From positions 782,708-846,707 of the forward strand of contig MNCI01020931.1 of assembly GCA_015680685.1 (NCBI GenBank): a DNA stretch of 64,000 bases. Direction: 5' to 3'. Of the stretch, positions 35,293-47,139 are shown piece after piece. Under the pieces are notes generated by a model that made no database searches, was not told the DNA's origin, and was given only the letters and a program-made list of their open reading frames with translations. This DNA is from Gnetum montanum. Taxonomy: Eukaryota > Streptophyta > Gnetopsida > Gnetales > Gnetaceae. The translations under genes were made by a program, and so were the position numbers. Positions within the stretch are counted from its first letter, which is position 1. Every line of letters starts with the position of its first letter.

Positions 35293-37083
35293 TGAAACGC
35301 CATAAAATTTTAGGACTTCCATGTTTTAGTGAGGTCTAGGAATTTAGGCAAGGGCTTTAACAAGTGTAGCATCATGATCATTGGGCAATAAAGTGTAGAC
35401 ACCGAAGATAGACTATGCATTCCAACAAGTTTTCTATTTCCAAGACTAGCAGGCTTGGTGGACTTACCAACTGACCCAATTAGATAGTTGGCCCAACTGA
35501 CAGTCTACCCAAAGACCATGCCTGGAGTTGTTAACAGTGTTCAGGATGGACAAAATAGTTTAGCAAGTTTTCTAGTAGAGAAGTCTGCTATGCTATGCTA
35601 TGCTGCACAGTGTAGCAAGCCTTCAAAAAATCAATCAAGCATCCGAATACAAGTTTTGGCAACATGTTCACATAAGGCAAAGTCAGAATTCACCAACACA
35701 AGGTGCTACGCTATGCTATGCTACATAGCATAGCAAAACGTAGCAAGGGAAAAACATGAAAAGACTCCTCTACTAAGCTGTTTTGATAAAAGGAATGCAT
35801 CTAATAGCATTTTGGCTTCCAAAACTACCCTATCTCAGTTAGCCCTTAAACCACAAGCAAAGTTTTTTTGTGAAACTCTGCAATCTTGATAGATATGCAT
35901 GTTACGTTGGCTGCTATGCTATGCTATACTATGTAGCGTAGCATAGCATAGCAAATATGCAAATCAATGAAATGCTCCAAAGATTAACCTAGTGTGTGCC
36001 AAGGCTTCCATAAAATGTTGATTAACTCCAATGCAAGTTTCCTGTTCAAACTGGTGGCTACGCTGTGCTATGCTACATAGCATAGCACAACATAGCAAGT
36101 AGCTATCCTACATCAATGTGCTAGAAAACGTAAGCGATGCAAAGTTAACAAAGGCATCAGGACATCTTTAGCTAGTTCTATAGCTTGTTAGCAATAACTA
36201 AGCTCACCGTGATCAACAACTTTGTTCCACTTCAGCATACCCCTTAGTCCATCCCCTAAAATTTATTGCTACACTTGATTCAATACATAAGGATATGGAA
36301 GAGGTAGTCCTGGGATGGAGACTCCATTTCTACTTGCATTTTTTGCACATTGGATTCTAGCATGTGAAATTTCGACAACATGGTTACAGCATAGCAATGT
36401 TCGCAACCAGCATAGCATACCCACATGGTATGAGCATGTCAGCATCTTGTGGGGTCTAGGAAATGTGGCATCCAGGCCTCATTTTTTGCTTACTCTTGAC
36501 CCTATAAATACCCTGGCAAACAATGCTCAAAGGGTTGGCTTTTTTGCATGGGCATTTTCAGATTGGCTTTTCTAGTTGGCATTTTTCATCCAAGGAGTTC
36601 GCATTCTTACATTAACAAGAGTGGTTGGCTTGTTGGCTTTTGGCATTGGCTTTTGGCTTTTAAGTTTGCACTCGAGAGCATAGTTGGCATGTTCTGAGTA
36701 TTCTGGTTACCTCTAAGGTTTCTGTGCCTCCCAATGTTGCACAACTAATTGTATCCATCTCAACAAAGTAAAGCTGTGATCTTGAGGTTGTGCATTCTCT
36801 CACTCTAGTTTGCTTTACATTTCTATTTATTATCATCGTATTTTGCATTATTTTTGTCTCATTGCATTTAATAATCATCACATTATATTACGAGCATCAT
36901 TTTCGAAATAAATGTCTATGAAAGATTAAGTCACACCTATTAAGTTCCTGTTTGATTGACAAGACCATTCTGGGCACCCTGAATCTGTTTTCTCCAACAT
37001 AACCCTCACACAGATCTGGGGTTAAACTGTTTCACTCGAAGACCTCTTGGTGTTTCCAGCCATTGACGTTTTTTGTCACAACA
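35293..37083 (+). repeat. 3' LTR of Tat element
   Basis: Starts TGAAACGCC, ends CACAACA, and aligns along its length with 18411-20188. TATAAATA at 36503. The four pentamer-palindrome clusters are conserved in place (35586-35621, 35703-35746, 35912-35952, 36056-36106) although their exact pentamers differ. Confidence 0.93.
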
Positions 37084-37088
37084 AGATT
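37084..37088. repeat. Target-site duplication, right copy (AGATT)
   Basis: Second copy of the pentamer at 18406-18410. Confidence 0.9.
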
Positions 37089-37620
37089 CTCTTGTAATGG
37101 TTTCATTAATGTAAAGCCATTCCAGGCAACCAATGGTTTCGTAAACATTTATGGAACTGTTACAAATACCATAATAGTTTTACATTCATTGAACCAAATA
37201 CTGTAGCGATTTTACATTCATGGAACCATTGGTTATAGTAAGATTTATATATTAAAAATTTCCTACATTTAGCCATGTTGTTGATGTAAACTCCAATTTC
37301 CTAAATATAGTGGAGAGCTACTTTTAAATCTTATATATAGTGAAATAAGAATGAAGCATGTTGCACTATGCCATTCACTTAAACCTTAAAGAAAATAATG
37401 GCAAAAAATTGATCTCTTTAATATTCAAGAATGTATTTTAAGTACAAAGTTGTAGTGATGAAATTTTATTTCATAAAAAGATTGCAACATTTCCAAATAT
37501 CAACCTTAGCACATCTATAGTTTCTAATAACAAATAAATCTTTAATCCTCATCAAGTTCAATATGGTAGTTAAATTATCTTTATAATTTTTTCCAAAACA
37601 AATAAAAAGTATTCAAGGAG
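37089..37620. other. Continuation of the insertion target of the Tat element
   Basis: Sequence that was contiguous with 18405 before insertion. It contains a repeated theme ACATTCAT-GAACCA (37160-37230). No coding signal. It may be intron or flank of the acidic-exon gene at 17820-18258. Confidence 0.4.
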
Positions 37621-40600
37621 GATGAGATTTTAAGAATCTTGGAAAATATAAACATTGATAACCAAATGAGGAAAACAAAAAATAAAGAAAAGGTCTAATA
37701 AACTCAACATGGCTACAAACTAAACAGGGATAGTTTTGAACATCCAAATGTTTTACTCCTCTACATAAGAGAAGGAACTTGATATAAAAAGGATTAGTTG
37801 AAAATTTGAACTTACATCAATTATTCCAAAAGAAACATTAATTTAAAATAAAATTAATAGCAACCAATAACCATTATGTATGCAACAACTCTAAAGTATT
37901 TTTATCATTTTTTTGTAAACTAAATTTCCTTTAAAATAAAGCGAGAGCTCCTTAATATGTAAAATTCCCTTATCATTAATTTTTTACTTTTTCGTACCTT
38001 GCATATGAATTATTAAAGCATTAACATAATATTATATTTAATATACCATATTGAAAGCTCATTAATTGACTCCCGATTAAATTGTAATGGTTTTCATTTT
38101 AGATAAGTATTGAACATTTTCCAAACAATTCTATTTGACCTATATACAACCTTTTATTCAGTCATGTACAAGAGCAATAATCTAATTACCTCTCTAAATG
38201 GTTGAAATTTCTGTTATCCCTAATTGTTATCCTACATTTAATTAAAGTTTATCAATCTTCATAAACATTTATAGTTCTTGCTATCCATTTAGGATAAAAT
38301 TAAATGTTACAATGATAAGCAAAAGAAAATCCAAATCTTCTTAATTTTTAACTAGATTTTACTTAATATTGTCTTAAAGATTCTTGAGGAGAGAAAATAA
38401 TTTGGGTAAGAGTAATAAATTCCAAAGGCTAGATCCATTTCTATGGATGTTGAATTGCCCAAACTAAAGGCTTCCTTACTTCTATTCTCATAGCTTTAGT
38501 TCTATACTATTTCATCACTATACCAAGAACACTTGTAATTTTTTTAATGATATTTTCATAACTCATAGCATGTATATTTCTACTGTCCAATAGATCTAGA
38601 GAATCTACCAATGTAATAAAATTTTAGTTTTAATTTTAATTTCAATAAACTAAAAGCTTTGTAATCAATATTAATGCTTACAATGATTATATCAATTGAT
38701 TGATTATTCTCTTAGAGTAAAATAAAGGTATCATACACAAAATGATAGTTGAAAATTTTCTACATGAAAATAGGCAAAGCCACTACTTTATTATTATCTT
38801 AATTGCAAAAACATTTTAGAATGTCAAAAAGGCCTTTATTGCAATGACAAAAAGATAAGAAAATATGACTTTTCTAACAAAAGCATTGATGATTAATCAT
38901 TGGGAAACATCTATGGCCTACACAAAATGTTGTATTTGATTCTACAAATAGGTATAATCTTTGATGATAAAGTATTCAACTATCAATAATGTAGCAAGAT
39001 ATGATAGCAAGGTGTAATTTTTGATAAACTGATTGTTAAACGTCCAATAATGTTATAATATACTAAGCATTGCCTAAATTTAGAATACGCAAATCATTAA
39101 AAAACCTTTTCTTGTCAAAAGTATCAATCCGCATACATTTGTGGCATTTTAAAATTTATAAAATTGGTGTTTATATTATTACTTCTCTAATATATGCTTT
39201 TAAAAATGGACAAGTCAAAAACTATCCTTCTCCTCTCATTGGCAATATTGATTTTCATGAAATAATATTCATTATTACTATAATCCTTGAATGACATCAA
39301 AACCCAAAGATATCCGATTTAATGTTAATGTTTTCTTTAAAAGAAAGCAATATTCCTTAGAGGGAAATGTTAGGACAAACAATGTGATAGTTAATCATAT
39401 CTTAAAAACAAGCAAAAACATCACAAGTCAAATTTTGTAAAATAGTTATTGAAAACATAGAAGAGCATGGATGGTATTTTGAAGGGATACAATGCTTAAA
39501 GATTTGGGATATCTCATTAGAGAAGATAAAAGTGATCCAAATCATATTCATAAGTTGGTTTGACAATAGGCTCTAACAAATTTATGGTTGAATATAGAAG
39601 GCAAGAGAAAATTTTACTTGAAATGTATTAAAGGTAATTTATTAAACTTAAAAGCTCACTATTTGTTGCCTATACTCTTAATGAAATGTGGCATCTCCAT
39701 CTTAGACTAGAAAGTAGAAAATGAATGCAAATTACTAAAGAAGAATACACATGTAGGTTATGTGATTAAGGAGATCTTAAGGATGAGGAGCATGCTTTTC
39801 TTAGTTGCCCTCAAATTGAAGATTTGAGACAAAAATACAATATTATAGAAAAAGGTATGTATGACTTTTTATTATTATATCTAGTATTAGTTAACCACTT
39901 TATTGAGTCAATATTTATTTTTCAGAATACAAATGTAATGTCTACCCAATAGATTATTTGGGTCTTTATATGTAATAAAATCTTACTTTTAATTTCATAA
40001 CATGAGGAAGTCCAATGAGTTGTGATGGGATGGCCCTTTTCTCCTATTGTAAATGATCTACCCATGGAAGATTTTGAAAGTAAACAATTAAAATTATATA
40101 GACTAAAGTCTAAATGTTGAATTAGGTATGTGGATGACATTGAATGTACTGAATAACGTGGGAATGATGAATTAGAAAAATATGTTATACATTTAAATAA
40201 TACAACTTTCAATTTACCATTGAAACAAAGCAGAACACCCTACTTTTTTAGATGTTAATATAGCAAAGATCATGCACAAGAACAATTTTTCAAGGGTTTA
40301 ATTTCTTTTTCTTTTAAAGAGATAAATTTTAATAATCTTGCAAGGTGAAATTTTATTTTCTATTTCCTTTTGTATAGAATAGAAAATTAAGCTTTTTTTT
40401 TCAATTTATTTAATCAATGTGTGATATTTTGAATAGTTCTTCAACCAAGTAATAAGAATATTAAAACTAAGATAGAGCATGGGTTGTTGGCCAATTAGTT
40501 AGCTCACAGTATTATGCACTAAAAGATACTAGTACTAACACCCTATGCTAACTTGGGGGTGTTGTTTCAAGTAATAATAAATTTTTTAAAATAAGAAAAT

Positions 40601-41290
40601 AAGAAAATAATAGTGTCCAAACAATGGTAGAAATAAGCAATAACCTAATAGCCTAAACAAAAATAATATTAATAATGTACAAAGTGCTAATAACAACTTG
40701 TAAAGAAATTAGTGTACCAACAACATGCTAATAGAAGCAAATAATGATAAATTCTACTTTATTGGCCATACATCTTAAACAAGAAGTTTCATTTTATTAA
40801 TAAAAATACATGGTAATTAAGGGGGCGGGGAGGGGAAGGTGAGGCGGGGGGATTGTAAGAGCATAAAAAATGAATAGTAATATTAAAAAGAAATTAGAGT
40901 ACATCAAACCATAGAAGAAGAAGTCTAAAGAAAAAGCCCAATGGTTTTGGTGATGTCTTTTCACATTTCCATCCTTACAACCAATCTTGAAAAAAAAATT
41001 TCCTCTAGGGTAGAAAAAGGATGAGGCTTTGCTTTTATTTAGAAACACCTTCACGGGTTTTCACTTGATACTAATGCATTTCTTGTAAAGAGAAGGAGAA
41101 AACTCACTCTAAAGATAAAAAAAATACATCAATTAGAAATAAAGAACAATAGCAATAAAAATTGAAAACTTCCCATCCTTGAGCCTCTAAAAGAAAAAGA
41201 AAGTAATACTATAAAAAATAAATTAATTGTTCAACTTTCATTGGGAACATTTTTGCCTGAAGTTGTAGCTAAAAAGCAACATGTTTGAGA
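37621..41290 (+). repeat. 3.7-kb dispersed repeat, copy B
   Basis: Same unit as 2967-6788, same orientation, with scattered substitutions and small indels. Includes the LINE-like tail (~39430-39940: CRLCD, DEEHAFLSCP) and the Penelope-like RT fragment (~40010-40470: MGWPFSPIVNDL, RYVDD). Lacks the 130-bp duplication of copy A and has a G-rich insertion at 40821-40851. Confidence 0.88.
40821..40851 (+). other. G-rich insertion with G-quadruplex pattern
   Basis: Runs of G5, G4, G4 and G6 separated by C, A and a 10-base loop, in otherwise AT-rich DNA. Copy A lacks it at the matching place (~6340). Confidence 0.85.
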
Positions 41291-41471
41291 ATCTTTGTTG
41301 ACATTTTACTATCTGTGATGCATTTTATCTTGTAGCTAAATATTCACAAGAAACAAGATAAAAAGTAGTACAGAAGCATGTATAAGATGATCATGGGCCA
41401 ACAGCCTTGAGTGGCGATTTGCATTAGCAGTGACATTCACATTAGTGCTGGTTGACAATTAGGTCGCAACC
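41291..41471. other. Linker between copy B and the inverted LTR
   Basis: 180 bp, no feature recognised apart from ATTTTATCTTGTAGCT with a partial inverted match 40 bp further on. Confidence 0.3.
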
Positions 41472-42545
41472 TGATGAGTGGCGAGGTACCCCTACACTCA
41501 ACCATATGAATATGAGTGTTACATGCGCGATCCAGTAGAACTCCGCAGACGAACTAGTTATGGCATCTAGCTAGTTAGCCTTAGGTTATAGTTCATTGTC
41601 TTCCCACTTGGACTAGTATTAGCTTTGTCACATATGGTTTAGTCCAGAGTGAGGTGTATGATGTGTTTCTAATGCTACTCCTGAAGGCAATGGAAGATAA
41701 TATTAACTAAGCTAAGAGGGAAAGAGTGAGAAGGAATGTGATGAGGATCCATTCCTTGATTATCCATACACATCTTGGACTTCGTGCATGACTACCATTG
41801 GGATTACCAAGCACAGATCCTAGGTACGCTACTGGGTTACCAAGTAGTCACACTTAAATGCTTGTAATCAAGTCGTACTTATTCCGTGTTTAATAGGAGT
41901 TTAGTGTAAGAAGGCATTAACTAAGAAAGTAGTAAATAACAATTAATTAAATGATTAAACTAAGTGAATGTTGAAATGATGAAGTAATCTTGATCTTTAT
42001 TTCCGATCATGTATGTGTCCAAGTATGTCACACTCGAATAAAGGTTCCGTACAATTACAATCACCACACTGGGAGGAAAAGAGTTGAGAGAAAAATAGAA
42101 ACTAAAACTTAACTCTAGAACTTACTACCCCTTGACTCCTCTATCTACCTCTTATTTATAGATGAGGAGATAGGTTGCGATATCACATATGTGAAATCAC
42201 GGCTGGGCTGTAATATCATATATCTGATATCATGGTCGCCCAAATGACGACTCATCATAGCCTATATGCTGGTTGGTGGCAAACACATAATGCACATGCT
42301 AGTGTAGGAATGCTAGGTGTCTTCTTGTACACAGGCCTACAATGCCTACAACAACATATGCAAGGTAGTGTGTGGCATAGGTTAGCATGTGCCTCTATTA
42401 GGCTCATGTAACCATTATGTGGCCCACATTACATTGGGTGTTGATAGCTATTGTTACATGGACAAAGGCCTCTAGTTTATGTCTCTCTTCTATTATATTA
42501 CAAAAGTAATGGAAATATTCTTTTCAGTTACGTTCTAACTAGGAT
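41472..42545 (-). mobile_element. Minus-strand LTR related to the left-end LTR
   Basis: The reverse complement of 41472-42095 matches 2300-2963, sharing the end CCTCGCCACTCATCA, the CGGAAATAAAGATC signal and GGAACCTTTATTC. On the minus strand a TATAAATA box lies at ~42159-42166, the right distance upstream of the shared part. The U3 part is not shared with the left LTR. No pol gene is attached, so it may be a solo LTR; the right end is approximate. Confidence 0.6.
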
Positions 42546-43275
42546 TTGATCATGCGTAGATTTGGGTGGATGTGGAGGAGGCAGAGAAAGATGAGGGGCC
42601 AAACCAATCTTTATAAATCCCCTAGCTGGATATAACACAAGGTGGGGTGTTCCAAGGCTAGACACAGAGGGGAAATCCTAGTGTTCCTTCTCATTTCCTT
42701 ACCTATTTGGTGGCACTCCTGAAGGTAATTTGATGTGGAACAATAAGCAGATTTGATAATCAGAGGTTACAGACTTGTTAAAGAAGGTGTGCTTCTTGCA
42801 AGCATGGATAGACAATGCTGCACAAGGAGTTGTTCTATTTGGTGCTTATTTTTGAGCTAAGTCTTTACTTATCCTACTATTTTTAAAATTTTTGTAACTC
42901 AAATTTGATCTCTATTTTGTGGTTTAAACACAAAGCCTATGTTTGTTCAAAACTCTGGTTAATCTTTATTCAAGTTTACAAATGTTTCATGCTTTTTATT
43001 TTATGTTTCATTAATGCACAAGTCTCCTTGTTGAAATTTTGAAACTATTAAACTATAGTTGTTTCTCTACCAAGTTATTTTGAAACTATTATTTACCTAT
43101 TAAAGTTATTTAATTTACCTACACTATTAAACGTTACATTTTACAAAAACACCACATTGCCCTTCAAGTTGAGACTATTCTCAAGTTTTTGTACCCATAT
43201 AAGAAGCATCCTAAGCAATAGTCTCTTGAAATAAGTTTTGTAGGTATTGATGCATCCAAAATTTATGCATCAACA
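42546..43275 (+). mobile_element. 3' part of another Ty3 LTR
   Basis: Ends CATCAACA, the same terminal pentamer as the other LTRs here, and is followed by a primer-site-like sequence. Its left end is not defined. AT-rich, no coding signal. Confidence 0.5.
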
Positions 43276-43282
43276 ACCTTTT

Positions 43283-43302
43283 TGGTGCTAGAAGGAGAGC
43301 CT
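43283..43302 (+). other. Primer-binding-site-like sequence
   Basis: TGGTGCTAGAAGGAGAGCCT, closely matching 20194-20213 and 48333-48352. Confidence 0.65.
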
Positions 43303-43454
43303 ATCTTGTTTCTTATGCCTAGTTCTATTTTTGTTGACATTTATGTTTGGAAGAGGTCCAGTGTTTTGAGATACTTTGAGTGTTTTTGATACTTGGGAAT
43401 GTAATAGAAGCATTGGAGTTGGAAAACGATAGTGAATTTGGACTCATTCAACAC

Positions 43455-43870
43455 TAAAAAAACCTAAGGGGGGTATATTGTCATGTCCCAATTCATAAAT
43501 GATGTTGTTGCATAATGAAGATGATGTCTCTTCATAATAAGTGATTATTGTTATCATAACAAGACCCAAAAGGGAAGTTGTAATTGAGACTTGAAAAGGT
43601 GCATTGTAATAATGAATGTGTTTTATGAGGTAACCTTTGTGGGTTTAACTTAAGGCATCTATACCCAGGCTTAGAGGTTGTGCCAACATGGAGTGGTATA
43701 GCTGGTATAGGCAAGTCACGAGAGAGCCAAGTGAAGTGAGATAGGAAGTGAACTGGCCATCCCTTCTGGCCAATTGTAAGCCTAACTTTGGTGGTAGTTC
43801 TGGATTTCCTCTAAGGGGATAGATGCTAAAGGAAGAAAACCCCAAGGAACACTCTAAGAGCATGATCCAG
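43455..43870 (+). mobile_element. Polypurine tract plus LTR-like start of a deleted Ty3 element
   Basis: AAACCTAAGGGGGG at 43460-43475 followed within a few bases by TGTCATGTCCC, a common gypsy LTR start. The primer site is only ~180 bp upstream, so either almost all internal sequence was lost or two different elements were joined; the two flanking LTR-like parts do not match each other, favouring the second. Confidence 0.45.
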
Positions 43871-43919
43871 ATACTCTATTTTATATCAATGAAGCATTCG
43901 TTTCTTTCTCTTTCTATAC

Positions 43920-44045
43920 CTCTTCTATTATTTCCTTTATGCATAATGTTGAATGTTACATATATTTGACATTTGGTATATTCTCTTCTTATGCATAATG
44001 TCTAATATAACATATATTTGACATTTGGCATGATATTTGAGAATG
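43920..44045 (+). repeat. ~60-bp tandem duplication
   Basis: TTATGCATAATGTTGAATGT... and TTATGCATAATGTCTAATAT..., each ending ACATATATTTGACATTTGG, two copies in a row. Confidence 0.8.
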
Positions 44046-45044
44046 AGATATCACATCCTTTTTAAAAAGATGATGATATCATCCAAATAAACCACAATGA
44101 ACTCACCTACTAAACCTTTAAAGGCTAAATCCATTACTCTTTTAAATGTAGCTTCAACATTTAACAATCCAAATGGCATTCTTTGGTAAGTGAAAGTTCC
44201 CCACTTGGTGATAAATGTTGTTTTATATCTATCACCTTTATCTACCAAAATTTGAGTATATCCTAAAAACCATCTAGGAAAGAATATATTTGAAAACTTG
44301 AGACTTTGATCAACATTTCATCAATTCTAGTAAGCAAGTATTTATCTTTTTCAAAGGCTTTATTCAAATTTCTAAAATATACACAAAGTCTAATATCACC
44401 ATTCTTTTTCCTTAGTAGTGCAAGATTAGCAAGCCATGTTGAATATTAGATTGGATATATGATTTGAGGTTGCAATAACTTCTTGATCTTGGCTTCCATG
44501 GCTAGTTCAAACGATGGATTGAATTTTCTTTACTTTTATTTAACTATATTACAATTGTTTACCAAACCAATTTCATGGGTCATCACATCTAGTTTAAAAT
44601 CTTTAAGATCATCATAAGACTAACCAAAATTTTTCAAATTATTTTTTAGAAGTAATAATACATTTTACTAGAAGACTGAATCCTTTTCCTTTGTGATATT
44701 TAACATCTTTAGTATCTTAGTAGATGCAAGATTCATTGCTTCATAAGTTTGATCATGTAAATTCTATATATATTTCCTAATAAGCAGATTTTTACTAAAC
44801 TTATGTTTGTAATCAATCACTTTTTTGGGAATGGAATTTGCCTTGGACCTTGATGTTATTTCATGTATGATTTGACTTTCAAATTCCTTCTTATTTCTCA
44901 AGAATTGAAACAATTGATCATCATCTTTGAATACCTGTAAATGCTTTATGTTATTTAGTATTGATGGCTAATGTTCATTCTCAATTGCTCCCCTTTGTAC
45001 CTTTCTATCCTTTTTGCATCTAATGTTAAAGCTACCTTTGGTAA
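44046..45044 (-). pseudogene. RT fragment of an older Ty3 element (interrupted)
   Basis: Minus strand from 45044 leftwards: a pre-RT spacer, then RKKNGDIRLCVYFRNL-like residues (~44415), FITKWGTFTYQRMPFGLLN (~44220-44165), ATFKRVMDLAFKG and VVYLDDIIIF (~44090-44065, catalytic YLDD), then the frame ends at 44051 and similarity stops. It is the same family as the + element at 51310-52413. Upstream genes lie beyond the inserted element, at 58390-60735. Confidence 0.85.
45040..45044. repeat. Target-site duplication, left copy (GGTAA)
   Basis: Pairs with AGTAA at 58390-58394, one mismatch. Confidence 0.7.
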
Positions 45045-46964
45045 TGTTGGCACATTTGGCCATTTCATGGAACAGGTTGGCAAGATTAAATTGATTAAGA
45101 GTTTTTGGAAAAGTGGCAAAAATTTTAGTTTGAGAGGAAAAGAATAAGTTAACAACAAAATTCTTTTCCATTCCTATAGTAAGCTTATAAATCTCTGAGC
45201 ATTGCATTTCAGAGGGCAGCAATATAGATATATAAATATATTATGATACACTAGGCTTTACGGATGAATATTCTGATAATCTCAATGCTTGCTTTCCATA
45301 ACCAAAGTCTAGTGTTATTATGAAGGAAGTTCAATTTATCATTTATATGATATAAATCTGTACCAGATCAAAGAGCATCTCGAGTCAAATTGGTGTTGTA
45401 TACATTTCATTTTGGGAAAGCGTAGCTCCAAAGCAACACCAATTCAATAGTCTGGTGCAGGGTGAAGTTATTTCTTTTGTAAATCGTTTGAAATTTCGTG
45501 GCTAGCATTTTTTGTTCATGAAAGCTCTGAAGCTAAACAAGCTTGTGAATTTATTGCACTATTTTCTCCAAAAAATTGGTAGCCAAAGACCATCACAAGC
45601 ACTCAGGGCTAGTGCTAGTGCTATGGAGGCAGCTGTAAATTGGAGGACTTAGGGTTATTGTCTTGCCTGCCTGCACAAATTATTGCAGATAGATCCAAAT
45701 TTATTCCTCTGCTCTGTGTTTTTCCATGTCTTTTGTCTGCGTTTGGTTGATTTTGCTTGTTGCTACAAAGCTAGAGTTCTTGAGGGTTAGGGAGTGGCCA
45801 CAAAGAGTCTGTAAATGACCTATGCAGCCGATGATTTGGGGGTTGTTTGAGTTTGTGTATGGAAATGCGCAGTCTCAAGTGGGTAGAGGCCTCAGCCCCT
45901 CCTCAGCAATAGTAATCATCTTCTTCAATTACGGCCTACTCGAGTAGGGTGACTTCTGTGGTGTGGAGCCACTCACCTGGGCCTTGGATCCGCATGTAGG
46001 GAAGGTTTTATTTGCACCAGTGATGAATGTGGAAGACCTGCTTCATCCCGGTAGCCTCGCAACATCGTTGCAAGCACCGACGCCACCACGTAGAATCACC
46101 ATCGCGAAAATGACGTGCTTGTCTCAGAACTTTGAGAGACATGCTTGAAATTAGCAGACAGATGCGTGGTGTAGATAGCAGAGTTCAAAATCCTCTACGA
46201 GACCAGTAACCACCAGAAAATCCCACATTATTGATATGTTCTTGTTTACCACTTTCTTGGATATTTCTGGGACGCATAATTTAAACAACGTAATGAAATC
46301 CAAGAACACGTATATGTATAAAAAAGGTGAGCCAGAAACTAAATGTACGTGTACGCGAAGTAATGGATGATTTTGGTGAAATGCTGGAATTATGAAAGTA
46401 ACATCAACACGTTACTTCAGTTAAAACAAACCAGAGCCGATGCCACTGCTGATGCCTGCTGTTTCGATCGTGCTATTAGAAGAAATGGAGATGACATTGT
46501 TCTAGATGTCAAATACAGCTGTCACCACTTGTTGTGCTATTTAAAATAATACAAGAAATTCAAGGAAGAATAACATAGAGAAATTAAATTAAAATTAATC
46601 AATTAAGACATACATAGTGTTAAAGATACTTTGACAATATTGCATTCCAAAAGAGAAAAGAAATTTTTGGGATATTTTTGGATATTTGTGCAACTAAAAG
46701 GGTCATTTAGTTAGTATCAATTTTATTCCTAAAATTTCATGATAATTATAGCTAAATTACTTTCATGAGAATTACTAGGTCTTAATGACATTTAGTAATT
46801 AAAATCCTAAATAAAATAATTAAAATAAATTGGGGATCTTGGATTTATTTTAAAAATAAATAAATAAATTATTATAGGCTATTGCTTATAAAAGCAATAT
46901 TTGTAATATTTACACATGCCAATGTTAGCATGATTTTCTCCAAAACTTTATGTATAAGTTACAA

Positions 46965-47080
46965 CTTCCTAACTTGTTGGGCAAGTAATTTCCTAACTTG
47001 TTGGGCAAGTAATATCTCCTAACTTGTTGGGCAAGTAATATCTCCTAACTTGTTGGGCAAGTTATAACTTCCTTACTTGG
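46965..47080 (+). repeat. U3 tandem repeat, CCTAACTTGTTGGGCAAGTAA
   Basis: Four copies at ~21-26-bp spacing ending about 50 bp upstream of the TATA box. Each contains the short inverted repeat ACTTG...CAAGT. The 3' LTR has the same array at 57003-57115. Position suggests promoter enhancer repeats. Confidence 0.88.
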
Positions 47081-47130
47081 GAGAGAAGTTAGCTAAGATA
47101 TTTTAAAATATGTAATTACCTTTTGAACCC

Positions 47131-47139
47131 TATAAAAAG
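47131..47139 (+). promoter_or_regulatory. LTR TATA box
   Basis: TATAAAAAG following GAACCC; identical in the 3' LTR at 57172-57180. Confidence 0.75.

Larger units (their letters stand above)
18411..37083 (+). mobile_element. Complete-ended Tat-type Ty3/gypsy retrotransposon (18.7 kb)
   Basis: Bounded by two direct LTRs and a perfect 5-bp duplication. Order: LTR, primer site, gag, protease, tandem array, antisense block, tandem array, RT, RNase H, second RNase H, integrase, tandem array, polypurine tract, LTR. The second RNase H next to the normal one and before the integrase is the known hallmark of the Tat lineage (Ogre, Retand, Grande relatives). All genes carry stops, so it is non-autonomous now. 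LTRs differ at many positions, so insertion is old. It sits within low-copy, gene-like sequence. Confidence 0.92.
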
